Assembly: GCF_014174515.1 (NCBI RefSeq) | Contig: NZ_JACJUG010000004.1 | Location: 62,001 to 126,000, forward strand | Length of the DNA: 64,000 nt | Source of the DNA: Mitsuaria sp. WAJ17 | Lineage (GTDB): Bacteria; Pseudomonadota; Gammaproteobacteria; Burkholderiales; Burkholderiaceae_C | Direction of reading: 5' to 3' | In this document: piece after piece, positions 1-8,144 of the stretch | Layout of the letters: every line of letters begins with the position of its first letter | Numbering within the stretch: position 1 is the first letter of the stretch | Notes under the pieces: generated by a model | What the model was told of the DNA's origin: nothing | The model's input: the letters and a program-made list of their open reading frames with translations, nothing else | Database searches by the model: none | Translations under genes and position numbers: made by a program

Positions 1-2
1 GC

Positions 3-464
3 GTCGCCAAGATGAAGGAGCTGTGCGACAACTACGAGATGCAGTTCATCGTCGGCCAGGTCACGGACCTGGACGAGAGCGAGGACGGCGTGCTCAAGGG
101 CGTGAAGGTCACCGGCGGCGACGGCGTGACCCGCGTCGTGCCCTGCGACCAGGTCCTCGTCTTCTTCGGCCTCTCCCCCAAGCTCGGCCCCATCGCCGAA
201 TGGGGCCTGGCCTTGGAACGCAAGCAGATCCTCGTGGACACCGAGAAGTTCCAGACCAGCGTGCCTGGCATCTTTGCGGTGGGTGACATCAACACCTACC
301 CCGGCAAGAAGAAGCTGATCCTGTCGGGCTTCCATGAGGCTGCGCTGGCGGCGTTTGGTGCGATGCCGATCATCAATCCGGAGAAGCGGGTGCATTTGCA
401 GTACACGACCACCAGCCCGAAGCTGCACAAGGTGCTGGGGGTGGAGACGCCGGTGTTTGACTGA
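3..464 (+). CDS. Ferredoxin/flavodoxin-NADP(+) reductase, thioredoxin-reductase type (C-terminal part, 5' cut by window)
   Basis: The frame is open from base 3, so the gene starts outside the window. The visible 154 residues match the C-terminal half of the TrxR-like FAD/NAD(P) oxidoreductases that act as ferredoxin-NADP reductases. They show the end of the NADPH domain, the second FAD motif ([18 protein letters not shown], where the Asp contacts FAD), and the helix with FHEAALAAF that follows it in this family. The known role is electron transfer between NADPH and ferredoxin or flavodoxin in the cytosol. A terminator follows about 25 bases after the stop. A decayed copy of the last ~100 codons lies at 1886-2170, downstream of the ATPase gene. 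Family assignment is firm; the exact electron acceptor is inferred. Confidence 0.85.
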   Translation, partial: VAKMKELCDNYEMQFIVGQVTDLDESEDGVLKGVKVTGGDGVTRVVPCDQVLVFFGLSPKLGPIAEWGLALERKQILVDTEKFQTSVPGIFAVGDINTYPGKKKLILSGFHEAALAAFGAMPIINPEKRVHLQYTTTSPKLHKVLGVETPVFD

Positions 465-488
465 GTCGGCGCCTGCCTTGGAGTGAAG

Positions 489-513
489 AACCCGTCCTTG
501 TGGCGGGTTTTTT
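489..513 (+). terminator. Rho-independent terminator of the reductase gene
   Basis: Hairpin AACCCG / CGGGTT with a 9-base loop, followed by a run of six T. It starts 25 bases after the reductase stop. An equivalent hairpin is repeated at 2198-2222 as part of the duplication. Confidence 0.8.
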
Positions 514-670
514 GTTGGCTGGCGTGCTGTGAAGCCGGGTGATTCAGCAGGCTTGGGGAAGCGCGCAGGGATGACGGCTGCCTACACTGGGTCCCGGACG
601 TTTATACAGAGATTTGGCATATTATGTTTCAGAGATAAACTTCCTAAACTCGCTATAAACAAGGCCGCCC

Positions 671-1864
671 ATGGACTCCGTCCGCAACCCCTTCGTTCCA
701 GGTGCCGGCTCGCCCCCTGTCGAGCTGGCCGGCCGCGATGCCCTCCTCGAGGAGATGCGCGTGGCGCTCCAGCGCGCCCGGATCGGCCGTCACGCCAAGA
801 GCGCGATGCTGGTGGGCTTGCGCGGCGTGGGGAAGACCGTTCTGCTTGACCGCATCCGGGCCGAAGCTGAGGCGGCAGGGATTCACACAGTCCGCATCGA
901 AGCGCCGGAAGGCCGATCTCTGCCCGCCATCCTGGCCCCACAGCTGCGACAGGCCCTGCTCAGGTTGAGCCACGTGGCGGCTGCAAAGGACTACGCCATT
1001 CGAGGCCTGCGAGCGCTCGCTGGCTTTGCCGGCAAGATGAAGGTCAAGTATCAGGACCTTGAGGTAGGTCTGGACTACGAGCCCGAGCCAGGCCTCGCCG
1101 ACAACGGCGACCTCGAACACGATCTGCAAGCGTTGTTTGAGCAGGTCGGCCAGGCAGCAAAAGCCGCCGGCACCGCCGAGGCGATCTTCATCGACGAACT
1201 GCAGTACGTGGCCGAGGACCAACTGGCGGTCCTCATCACGGCAATGCATCGCATCGAGCAGCAGCAACTGCCCGTGGTGCTCGTGGGTGCCGGCCTGCCG
1301 CAGCTGCGCGGGCGGATGGGCAACGCCAAGTCCTATGCCGAGCGGCTCTTCAACTTTCCAGCCATCGGTCCGCTTCCGAAGCCAGCCGCCGAGCGTGCCA
1401 TTCGCGTGCCGCTGGAGAAGGAAGGCGTCGCCATCGACCAGGCCGCGCTGAATCGCCTGGTGGACGTCACGCATGGCTATGCCTACTTCCTTCAGCAATG
1501 GGGCTTTCATACGTGGGAGCAAGCCGCGCACTCCCCCATCAGCGTCGAGACCGTGTCGCGCGCTTCAGGCAGCGCCGTTGCAGCGCTCGACGAAAGCTTC
1601 TTCCGCGTGCGTTTCGATCGCCTGACGCCCAAGGAAAAGCGCTACCTGCGCGCCATGGCCGAACTCGGGCCAGGCCCGCACCGCTCGGGGGACATCGCCA
1701 ATTGCTACCCGGCCAAGGTCACGTCCCTCGCTCCTACGCGGAGCTCACTGATTGCCAAAGGCATGATCTGGAGCCCGAACCATGGCGACACGGCTTACAC
1801 GGTGCCGATGTTCGATGAATTCATGAAGCGCATCATGCCCAGCGCTGACTGGCGCCACGCGTGA
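671..1864 (+). CDS. AAA family ATPase with C-terminal winged helix (COG1672-like)
   Basis: 397 aa. The Walker A motif GLRGVGKT lies near residues 49-56 and the Walker B motif AIFIDELQ near 173-180. A sensor-like stretch VVLVGAGLPQL follows. The last ~80 residues (LTPKEKRYLRAMAELG onward) look like a winged helix, so the layout is ATPase plus DNA-binding domain, as in Orc/Cdc6-like or COG1672 stand-alone ATPases. The cellular role of such proteins is generally unknown. The start is the first ATG; no strong Shine-Dalgarno is visible, and an AT-rich stretch at 600-660 may hold the promoter. The gene sits exactly between the reductase 3' end and a decayed duplicate of it, which suggests transfer. 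No toxin, nuclease or integrase partner is visible next to it. Confidence 0.85.
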   Translation: MDSVRNPFVPGAGSPPVELAGRDALLEEMRVALQRARIGRHAKSAMLVGLRGVGKTVLLDRIRAEAEAAGIHTVRIEAPEGRSLPAILAPQLRQALLRLSHVAAAKDYAIRGLRALAGFAGKMKVKYQDLEVGLDYEPEPGLADNGDLEHDLQALFEQVGQAAKAAGTAEAIFIDELQYVAEDQLAVLITAMHRIEQQQLPVVLVGAGLPQLRGRMGNAKSYAERLFNFPAIGPLPKPAAERAIRVPLEKEGVAIDQAALNRLVDVTHGYAYFLQQWGFHTWEQAAHSPISVETVSRASGSAVAALDESFFRVRFDRLTPKEKRYLRAMAELGPGPHRSGDIANCYPAKVTSLAPTRSSLIAKGMIWSPNHGDTAYTVPMFDEFMKRIMPSADWRHA

Positions 1865-1885
1865 TTCCTGGTCCAGCCGCCGCTC

Positions 1886-2170
1886 CCCACGCGCAGCCCC
1901 GTCGCTGAGTAGGGCCTGGCCCTGGAACGCAAGCAGATCCTCGTGGACACCGAGAAGTTCCAGACCAGCGTGCCTGGCATCTTTGCGGTGGGTGACATCA
2001 ACACCTACCCCGGCAAGAAGAAGCCGATCCTCTCCAGCTTCCATGAGGCCGCCCTCGCCGCCTTCGGTTCGATGCCGATCATCAATCCGGAGAAGTGGGT
2101 GCATTTGCAGTACACGACCACCAGCCCGAAGTTGCACAAGGTGCTTGGGGGTGGAGACGCCGGTGTTTGA
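1886..2170 (+). pseudogene. Decayed duplicate of the reductase 3' end
   Basis: About 285 bases are closely similar to positions 180-464. The copy has no start. It carries an in-frame stop where the intact gene has a Trp codon (GAGTAGGGC against GAATGGGGC, about 1908). It also has one extra G near the end (GGTGCTTGGGGGTGG against GGTGCTGGGGGTGG) that shifts the last codons. It continues into a copy of the downstream terminator. It cannot encode a working protein; it marks a duplication border for the ATPase insertion. Confidence 0.85.
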
Positions 2171-2197
2171 CTGAGTCGGCACTGCCTCAGCTTGGAG

Positions 2198-2222
2198 AAC
2201 CCGCCCTTGTTGCGGGTTTTTT
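2198..2222 (+). terminator. Terminator copy behind the decayed reductase end
   Basis: Hairpin AACCCGC / GCGGGTT with a 7-base loop, followed by T residues. It is homologous to the terminator at 489-513 and would also stop transcription from the ATPase gene. Confidence 0.75.
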
Positions 2223-2358
2223 GTTGGATGGACGGAGAGTTTCAGCAGGCTTGGTGAGGCGGGTTGGGTTGCCAATACCGACACTTGCGACGGCCCTGCC
2301 TACCAGGGCCAGGGATTGGCGTCCCGATGAGATCCGCGGGTAACCCGAAGGAGATCTC

Positions 2359-2712
2359 GTGGACGAATCTGATCAATCCAATCCTGGGCGTGTTCTGCGC
2401 CCGGGAATATCCGAAATCCTTGATCAATTGGACCGGTTGCTGGAACTCCAGACAGCGGACGTTCGTGCATGGAACGAATGGGGACGGGGTGCGCGCACCG
2501 GCTTGTCGGGAGCGTGTCGGAAGCAGTTGGAGGTGGCGGAAGCGCTGGAAGTGATACTGGATTTGCTCAGTGCTGATCCTGAGAATCCGGTACGCGCAGG
2601 TGGTGTATTGTGCTTGTTAGGCCCGTTGGCGGAGAAAATGGAAGCCGCCTACGGCCTCACGAACTCGTTCCATGGAACGTCAAGACGACGCCCCCAGCCT
2701 GGGTGCCACTAA
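2359..2712 (+). CDS. Hypothetical protein, 117 aa
   Basis: I do not recognise the family. A strong Shine-Dalgarno (GAAGGAG, 2347-2353) sits 5 bases before a GTG start, which supports expression. The first ~95 residues look like folded, mostly helical protein: acidic and leucine-rich (ISEILDQLDRLLELQ, QLEVAEALEVILDLLSADPE), with a Cys-containing hydrophobic stretch. The tail (SRRRPQPGCH) looks like run-on sequence. GC is lower than in flanking core genes, in keeping with the accessory block that starts here. No transmembrane segment or signal peptide is seen. Confidence 0.5.
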   Translation: MDESDQSNPGRVLRPGISEILDQLDRLLELQTADVRAWNEWGRGARTGLSGACRKQLEVAEALEVILDLLSADPENPVRAGGVLCLLGPLAEKMEAAYGLTNSFHGTSRRRPQPGCH

Positions 2713-2933
2713 CTGCCGCAACGCAGCGATTGTTGTTCTTCGCAAAGCTAATGCTACAGGACTACCTTTGGCCATGAGCGGCCATTGACAAATGGCTGCG
2801 GTGCGGCGAGCTGGCCAATCAAAGCACGGACACACTTGCCGGAAAACCATTGGGATTTAGCCATTTAAGGCTGCCAAATTCGCAGTTCTGAACATCTCTA
2901 CCCTAACGAACATCATGGACTACGCAGAAATAA

Positions 2934-3138
2934 ACACAATCCGCGGTCAGTACCAAGCGGGACTTTGGCCTCAGACCAGATCATCACAAATGGAATGCGA
3001 AGGTTGGAGATCAAATCCACAAGAGTTCCGCCAGTGTTTGGGAAGTTCTTGCGAATGAGTGGTGCAGGTCGTGTCTTGATCCTGCCGAGCGCCAGCAGCT
3101 TGCAACGGCAATAGCAGCCGTTGCTGATGCAATATAAC
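2934..3138 (+). pseudogene. Open frame without start codon, probable gene fragment
   Basis: The frame from a stop at 2931 to the stop at 3136-3138 holds no ATG, GTG or TTG at a plausible site. Its sequence nevertheless looks protein-like (WEVLANEW, RSCLDPAERQQLATAIAAVADAI). A separate ATG frame starts at 2914, so a frameshifted small gene is possible. Family unknown. The rest of 2713-3178 shows nothing else recognisable. Confidence 0.25.
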
Positions 3139-3181
3139 TACATCACATAGCGCAGAGCCGAATGAGAACGTGAGAACGGGG

Positions 3182-3318
3182 TCAGATACCGTCTTGAATT
3201 TCAAGCTTAGGCACAGCCAAAGCGGGATCAAACGGACGGCCTGAGCGCAGCACGCCAAAGATCAGCATCGCCATCTTGTGCATGCAAGCCCCGATGATGG
3301 CCTTGGGGGCGTGACCGG
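3182..3318 (-). mobile_element. IS110-family transposase remnant (last ~45 codons), copy 1
   Basis: On the minus strand the sequence reads HAPKAIIGACMHKMAMLIFG, then VLRSGRPFDP and a short tail ending in a stop. This matches the C-terminal end typical of IS110/IS116/IS902 transposases (a kxalvAcmrKll-type motif followed by RdGxPw-type residues). The 5' part is missing. A second copy in the same direction lies at 5348-5555 and differs at about ten of 134 shared positions. The two copies flank the accessory genes between them. Confidence 0.7.
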
Positions 3319-3440
3319 GGACCAGGGTCAGATACCTTAAATTTCAAGTCCCCCTGCCCGCCTGTTCTCCCAGCATCCTCTACCCTGCCCACGCCTCGAG
3401 TCACCCTCTTCGAGTTCACCCGCGTCCAGCCAGTCTAGCC

Positions 3441-3488
3441 AGGGTCAGGCCTTAAATCTAAAGGCCTACATATTTAAGGCCTGACCCC
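3441..3488. repeat. REP-like inverted repeat, copy 1
   Basis: GGGTCAGGCCTTAAAT and its exact reverse complement ATTTAAGGCCTGACCC are separated by 14 bases, giving a 16-bp perfect stem. It ends in the same GGGTCAGG core that recurs across the window. A degenerate copy lies at 4337-4382. Confidence 0.75.
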
Positions 3489-3567
3489 GCCTCTTGTTCG
3501 GCCCTGGCTATGCCTTGTATGCAGGCAAATGAAAATAGGGCGGTAATGCAATTTCGGATGATCTGTT

Positions 3568-3870
3568 TCATTTCTTTATGATGCAAAGGATTGTTTTCTT
3601 GATAACTATTGCGGCCATTGCAATGATCATTGCGATGAGCAATGCAATCTCGATTACAAAGCCTGGACTAATGTGAAAAATGATAAACGAAAAAATCATG
3701 TACACCATGAATACTTGGATAAAGTTCGGCTGAACCGCTACGAGTTTTTCCTTGCATTCGGGGCAGGTAAGTACTCCTGATGGCGACGATTTCAGGGCGC
3801 TAAAAACTTGGATTTTTCCGATATTGCAGGATGGGCATGTATACATGTTGTTTTGCCAGTGTGTACTCAA
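3568..3870 (-). CDS. Small zinc-ribbon membrane protein, 100 aa
   Basis: The N-terminal part has two CxxC pairs (CPSC near residues 12-15 and CPEC near 36-39), the pattern of a zinc ribbon. Two hydrophobic stretches follow (about residues 52-69 and 71-90), and a Lys-rich end, so the protein is probably anchored in the inner membrane with the ribbon in the cytosol. Base composition is clearly AT-richer than neighbouring core genes, which points to recent transfer. Function unknown. It lies alone inside the block bounded by the IS110 remnants. Confidence 0.6.
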   Translation of the reverse strand: MSTHWQNNMYTCPSCNIGKIQVFSALKSSPSGVLTCPECKEKLVAVQPNFIQVFMVYMIFSFIIFHISPGFVIEIALLIAMIIAMAAIVIKKTILCIIKK

Positions 3871-4336
3871 AATTCATTTTCTCTACTGGGTAAATGCGGG
3901 CACTCCCCATGCGGTGGGTGTTGTCCGCGAAACAAATGGCTATTTGATTTGATCTGATTTTGCGGTAACGCCGTGCGGCGGTCCGCGCGTTGCCGGCAAG
4001 GCGCCTCGTTTGGGATCTTGCTTCCGCTGCGGGTTTGATCGAGCAGCACGTCGAAGCCGGCGTCAGCAAGCGCGTCGGTCTTCAGTGGTCCTGCCCTGCA
4101 CGCTGGCATATTGATTGTTGATTCCGTGCTGTGCAAGGGTGCAATGGCACGGTCTGATGGTCCAGTGGGGTCACCTCAGTTCGCATCCATCGAGTGACTG
4201 CCAGGCTCCGCCAAGAGAGCAGCAGGTCGAGGTGGGTTGGCGGGCGGGCATGCAGAGGATCGGAAACCGGCCAGACCAGGGGAACCTCACATCTTTGCCG
4301 TCATTGAACGGACGGAAGACTGGCACCAAAGGCGGC

Positions 4337-4382
4337 GAGTCAGACTGTAATCTGAAGGCCTTTGGTTTAAAGACCTGGCCCC
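4337..4382. repeat. REP-like inverted repeat, copy 2 (degenerate)
   Basis: GAGTCAGACTGTAATCTGAA followed by GGCCTTTGG and TTTAAAGACCTGGCCCC aligns along its whole length with the element at 3441-3488. Several substitutions and a one-base length change weaken the stem. Confidence 0.55.
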
Positions 4383-4400
4383 GGCTCCCGCCCCCTTGGG

Positions 4401-4445
4401 CAAGACCTGACCGCGCCACCTAGCTCCCGGCAGGCCTGACCCCGC
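4401..4445 (-). repeat. Two dispersed motif copies (CAAGACCTGACC, CAGGCCTGACCCC)
   Basis: Reverse-complement forms of the window-wide GGGGTCAGGTCTTGC motif at 4401-4415 and 4431-4445, 30 bases apart in the repeat-rich intergenic block. Confidence 0.55.
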
Positions 4446-4585
4446 TCCGGATCGCCCGCTCCTGGATCTGGGTTGGCGGCTAGGGCTTGAAACTTAAGGC
4501 CCTCGCGTTCTTGGCTCCAACTCCTCGCCATCCTCCTCGTCGCCTGGCTGCTCAAAACCCAGCTCTTCGGCCACCGCGTGAGGTC

Positions 4586-4600
4586 GGGGTCAGATACCTT
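4586..4600 (+). repeat. GGGGTCAGATACCTT motif
   Basis: Same core as the start of both IS110 remnants (GTCAGATACC at 3181-3190 and 5347-5356) and as 3324-3336. Suggests that these short ends spread together with mobile sequences. Confidence 0.5.
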
Positions 4601-4714
4601 AAAAGTTATTCGAATTTGGCACGGCTATATCGTCTATCAGCGTGACCTGACTCCCGAACAATGGAAAGCCGGGCGCGACGCAGGGCTCCCGAATTGGCCG
4701 AGGAAGCCGAAATA

Positions 4715-5314
4715 ATGATTGCAAACAGCTCTATTTACAAACTGACATTCGAAGATTTTAGGCTTGATTTCGAGCTTGATATTTTCCGATCGGTTCGCAT
4801 TACCGATGAAATATCAGACTCATCGGGGATCTATCCATTCGCCGTCGTGGATGTGCGATTTTCAAAGGGCGATGCCACAGGAACTCTATCGTCAGCCGAG
4901 AATCCTGAAAATTTCCTTGAAGATTTGAGGCGCATTTCGGCCCAGATCGAGCAAATCCCAGAGGGGGCGAATATGGCGGAAAATATCGCATGCGGCGAAT
5001 GGTGCGCCTGGATGAAAGGATACTGGGATCGAATTGAGGGCGACTGTGTGTTGTCGGACGATGAAACTGTTTACGACGAGCTCATCAAATGCTCGGTGTT
5101 TGAGAGCAGAGAGGCGCATCTGGCCGCGTATCTTTATTCTGGGCGGGCAGTCGTTGAGTTCGCAACGAGAGGTGCTGAAAGAATCGCTAACGTGAGGGGT
5201 TGGTCGCAATTTGATCCAGCGGAATGCATCCAGAGCCTACGAGTCATTGCATGTCAAATGAGAAAGGAAATATTTGATAATCTCCAACTCTATGCTCGCG
5301 GCTCTGATCGTTGA
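4715..5314 (+). CDS. Hypothetical protein, 199 aa (AT-rich accessory gene)
   Basis: I do not recognise the family. The frame is open from 4661, but the first 18 codons (RARRRAPELAEEAE) look unlike the rest, so the ATG at 4715 is preferred; AGGAAG lies 8 bases upstream. The protein is acidic and soluble with alternating strand-like segments (SIYKLTFEDFRLDFELDIF, FAVVDVRFSKGD, HLAAYLYSGRAVVEFATRG). It has no signal peptide or membrane segment. Size, acidity and isolation resemble orphan immunity-type proteins, but this is only an impression. Codon use is much more AT-rich than the core genome. It lies between two IS110 remnants. Confidence 0.6.
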   Translation: MIANSSIYKLTFEDFRLDFELDIFRSVRITDEISDSSGIYPFAVVDVRFSKGDATGTLSSAENPENFLEDLRRISAQIEQIPEGANMAENIACGEWCAWMKGYWDRIEGDCVLSDDETVYDELIKCSVFESREAHLAAYLYSGRAVVEFATRGAERIANVRGWSQFDPAECIQSLRVIACQMRKEIFDNLQLYARGSDR

Positions 5315-5347
5315 AATTAAAAGTTCGGGGCATCAATGGGGACTGAG

Positions 5348-5555
5348 TCAGATACCGTCTTGAATTTCAAGCTTTGGCACGGCCAACGTTGGATCAAACG
5401 GACGTCCTGAGCGCAGCACGCCAAAGATCAGCATGGCCATCTTGTGCATGCAGGCCCCGATGATGGCCTTGGGGGCGTGACCTGTGGTCTTGAGCCGCTC
5501 AGCGAAGCGCCTGGCGGTGGCTCGGCGGTACAGCGTGTGGCAGACATCGCACAGC
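5348..5555 (-). mobile_element. IS110-family transposase remnant (last ~65-70 codons), copy 2
   Basis: Minus-strand reading CDVCHTLYRRATARRFAERL, then TGHAPKAIIGACMHKMAMLI and RSGRPFDPTLA to the stop. Longer than copy 1 at its 5' side, then replaced by unrelated high-GC sequence near 5550. The ~134 shared bases differ from copy 1 at about ten positions. The rest of the transposase and the IS ends are missing, so it is not mobile by itself. Confidence 0.7.
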
Positions 5556-5769
5556 AGGGCCAGCTCAAGGAGGCAGTGGCCGCGCAGAAGGCCGCGCAGA
5601 AGGCCCCGCCCGCGGCGCCGCCCCACTTCGATCCGGCGGTCTTCATCGGTCTCTGCGAGGGCGAACCGGGCGATCTCCTGCGCATCGAGCAGGAGATCGC
5701 AGGCCCGCTCACGATGCGGCGCGCCGGTGGTGGCGCGCCGCTGCGTCCGCTCGGCCTGCGCCGCGTGCA

Positions 5770-6049
5770 TGCCAGCAGCAGCATCACCCTGCTGGACCTG
5801 TCGGACGACGGCAAATCCCTCACGCTGACGCACAACAACGACCCCAAGCCGGTGCCGTTCAAGCGCCTGCCCGACTACCGTGCCAGCGCTGAGGAGCGGG
5901 CCGCCCTGGCCGGGCGCTACTACAGCGACGAACTGGACGCGGCATGGACGCTGACGGACCAGAAGGAGGGGCTGGTGCTCAAGGGCACCGGGAGCGGCGG
6001 GGCAGCGCTGGCGGGCGTCAAGCCGGATCTGCTGGAGGGCCCCCGGTGA
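5770..6049 (+). pseudogene. C-terminal fragment of a beta-lactamase-like serine hydrolase (lipocalin-type tail)
   Basis: The open frame 5444-6049 is a chimera. Its 5' part overlaps the IS110 remnant in antisense. From about 5770 it reads SITLLDLSDDGKSLTLTH and later LAGRYYSDELDAAWTL, which resembles the C-terminal beta-barrel tail (LxGxYYSxELxxxWxL) of class-C-type serine hydrolases/D-aminopeptidase-like proteins. The catalytic domain with SxxK and YxN is absent, so this is a remnant, probably cut by the IS event. The region 5555-5770 in front is high-GC and unassigned. Confidence 0.5.
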
Positions 6050-6089
6050 TTCGCGTTAGGATGTCCAAACCCATCGACGCTTGGCACAC

Positions 6090-6776
6090 ATGCTGCCCAA
6101 AACGCTGGCCCTCATTGACGACGATCGCGAATACAGCGATGGCCTCTCCCGCTACCTGATCGAGCGAGGCATTGCCGTGGACGCCTTCGCAGACAGCAAT
6201 GAGCTGCTCGCCTGCCGTGACCCTTACCGATATGACTTCTACGTCACGGACCTGATGCTGCCGGGGGTGGACGGCGTCGATCTCATCAAGATCCTGCGCA
6301 TGCGCACCAACGCCGGGGTCCTGGTGGTGTCCGGCCGCCTGGCCAGCGACACCTTCAAGCAAGTGGTCACAGCCGGCGCCGACATGTACCTGGCCAAGCC
6401 CGTGCAGTTCGAGCAGGTCGAGATCGCGATCGAGGCAGTCTGCCGGCGGGCTTCCCCGGAGAGTACGCAGCACAACGATTGGTTCTTTGCCCGCCGCGAT
6501 GCGCTGCTCGTGGCCCCTGACGGCGCGCAGGTCGAACTCAGCGATGCCGACGTCATCCTGCTGGAATGCTTCATCGAGGCCCAAGGCAACTTCGTGTCAC
6601 GGGACACCCTGCTGCAGCGCCTGGGCCGCACAGGCGCTGGCGAAGCCTCCGGGGGGCTCAATGCCATGATCTTCAGGCTGCGCCGCCGCATCGAGCGTGC
6701 AACGCCCGTGGCGGTACCGCTGCAGACGAAGTCGGGTGTGGGGTACGCCTTCAAGGCCCCGCTCACCTCCCGTTAG
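6090..6776 (+). CDS. OmpR-family two-component response regulator
   Basis: 228 aa from the ATG at 6090; a TTG at 6081 is an alternative. The receiver domain (residues ~3-118) keeps the acidic pair D10-D12, the phosphoacceptor D54 in YVTDLMLPG, and the conserved Lys in YLAKPV. The C-terminal winged helix (about 135-225) has the OmpR pattern, with LNAMIFRLRRRIE as recognition helix and the terminal KSGVGYAF hairpin. Known role: transcription control after phosphorylation by a histidine kinase. The kinase gene at 6798-7925 converges on it with only 21 bases between the stops, so the two probably form a pair although not co-transcribed. Target genes unknown; the chemoreceptor downstream of the kinase is a candidate. 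Confidence 0.9.
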   Translation: MLPKTLALIDDDREYSDGLSRYLIERGIAVDAFADSNELLACRDPYRYDFYVTDLMLPGVDGVDLIKILRMRTNAGVLVVSGRLASDTFKQVVTAGADMYLAKPVQFEQVEIAIEAVCRRASPESTQHNDWFFARRDALLVAPDGAQVELSDADVILLECFIEAQGNFVSRDTLLQRLGRTGAGEASGGLNAMIFRLRRRIERATPVAVPLQTKSGVGYAFKAPLTSR

Positions 6777-6797
6777 CCGGAAGGAGCCCTGCCTGGA

Positions 6798-7925
6798 TCA
6801 GCTGTCCGTCTGGCAGATGGTCAGCCTGAACGTGGTGCCTCGCTCACCGGTGCTCAGCACTTCGGCGGTGCCACCATGCAGTTGCATCACCTGGCGGACG
6901 ATGTAAAGCCCCAGCCCGCTCCCTGCGCCCTTGCCCCTGCCGCGAGCGCCCCGCGTGAAAAGGGTGGATGCGAGGCTCATGGGAATCCCCGGTCCCTCGT
7001 CCGTCACATCAATCAGCAAGGCCAGCGGATCATCGGAGTCCGAGATGCGAAGGACGACCCGCGAAGCCGGCGGGCCGAACTTCAGAGCGTTGGCGATGAG
7101 GTTGCGAAGCGCCAGGCGCATCAGGCTCATGTCCAGCATGGCGGTTCGCGTCGCGGTGGCCCTGAGCACCTGCACCCGGGCCCGCTCACTCTGGGGCATG
7201 TCGCCAATGGCCACGGCGATCAGCGCGTCAATGTCGGCGTCTGTCTTCTGAATCGGCGCAGGACGCGCCAGCAGGGCAGCCACAGCCAGCGTGTTGCCAA
7301 TGCTGGACTGCACCTGGCCCAACACGGACTGGGCGCGTTGCAGCTGGTCAATCGCCAAGTCCTGCCCCAGATTCTTCAGCAGGCGATGGGCCGTCTGCAT
7401 GGCGGCGGAGGCATTGTTCAGCGGCTGACGCACTTCATGCGCCAGTACATCGAGCATCTCCGTTCGCTCTGAAAGCAGTTCCTGCAGGTACCGGGCGTGC
7501 TCCTCCACCTGATGCCTGAGGACCTCCTCGCGCCGCAAGGCGGCCTGGGTTTGCTTCAGCTGGGTCACTTCGGTGACCTGCACCAGAAACCCACGCACCG
7601 TCCCCTCGACGATATCGGGGATGTACTCGACAAGGCTGTGCCGCTTGACGCCATCCGGCCCCGGAATGATGCGCTCAAACACCTGCCGCTCGCCGGCCAG
7701 GGCGGCCCGCATATAGCCCTCATTCAGCGCGAACAGATCCGGCCCCAGAAGATCCCGGATGGAGGTTCCCAGGAGATTGCCGGGATTGACACCGAACCAG
7801 CGCTCATAGGCCCGATTGGCGAATCGGCAGCGAAGGTTCTGGTCCCAATACGCCAGCATGGACGGCACCCGATCCACCAGCAGGCGCATGTAGTAGTCGG
7901 GTTCACCGTAAGGTTCGTCGTTCAT
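6798..7925 (-). CDS. PAS-domain sensor histidine kinase (soluble)
   Basis: 375 aa from the ATG at 7925. The frame runs further upstream to 8123, but the extra residues are low-complexity. A PAS domain (about 15-120, with NRAYERWFGVNPGNLLG) is followed by a helical linker and a HisKA domain with H163 in VLAHEVRQPLNN. The HATPase domain has an N box (NLIANALKFGP), G1 (DEGPGIP) and G2 (GSGLGLYIVRQVMQLHGG). There is no transmembrane segment, so it should sense a cytosolic signal. It converges with the response regulator gene, the likely partner. Confidence 0.9.
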   Translation of the reverse strand: MNDEPYGEPDYYMRLLVDRVPSMLAYWDQNLRCRFANRAYERWFGVNPGNLLGTSIRDLLGPDLFALNEGYMRAALAGERQVFERIIPGPDGVKRHSLVEYIPDIVEGTVRGFLVQVTEVTQLKQTQAALRREEVLRHQVEEHARYLQELLSERTEMLDVLAHEVRQPLNNASAAMQTAHRLLKNLGQDLAIDQLQRAQSVLGQVQSSIGNTLAVAALLARPAPIQKTDADIDALIAVAIGDMPQSERARVQVLRATATRTAMLDMSLMRLALRNLIANALKFGPPASRVVLRISDSDDPLALLIDVTDEGPGIPMSLASTLFTRGARGRGKGAGSGLGLYIVRQVMQLHGGTAEVLSTGERGTTFRLTICQTDS

Positions 7926-8113
7926 ACCTTGGAAGTCTCGCCGAAGGGCTGGCAGCTGCGCCGCCATTGTCCACAGACCAGGGCTGAGCCCGCCCAAGAC
8001 TCGAGCCTGGGCCGCAGTCCGCCAATAGCCACACGCCCCGCGCCGCTGCGCATGCAAACCCTCGGACCCCGAACCCGGACGCTCAAGGCACCTGGCATCC
8101 AGCTGATCTCCGC

Positions 8114-8144
8114 CTGATTCCAATCAGAAATTGCGCACTAGTGC
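8114..8144. promoter_or_regulatory. Two short palindromes in the kinase/chemoreceptor intergenic region
   Basis: CTGATT-cc-AATCAG (8114-8127) is followed 7 bases later by the perfect palindrome GCACTAGTGC (8135-8144). Both lie in the ~560-bp stretch between divergent genes (7925 and 8488), near an AT-rich run at 8145-8180. They could be operator sites; nothing else was recognised in this intergenic stretch. Confidence 0.35.

Larger units (their letters stand above)
3871..4660. other. Intergenic block rich in degenerate repeats
   Basis: No convincing gene was found. The stretch holds several versions of the GGGTCAGR motif in both directions (4401-4415, 4431-4445, 4586-4600), a degenerate copy of the REP-like inverted repeat, and short AT-rich runs. 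The open frames here give low-complexity translations without homology that I can recognise. Confidence 0.5.

Noticed and set aside
5348..5833. Treating the 161-codon minus-strand frame as a complete protein
   Set aside because: Only the last ~65-70 codons match an IS110 transposase; the front part has no match and overlaps other remnants. Annotated as a fragment.
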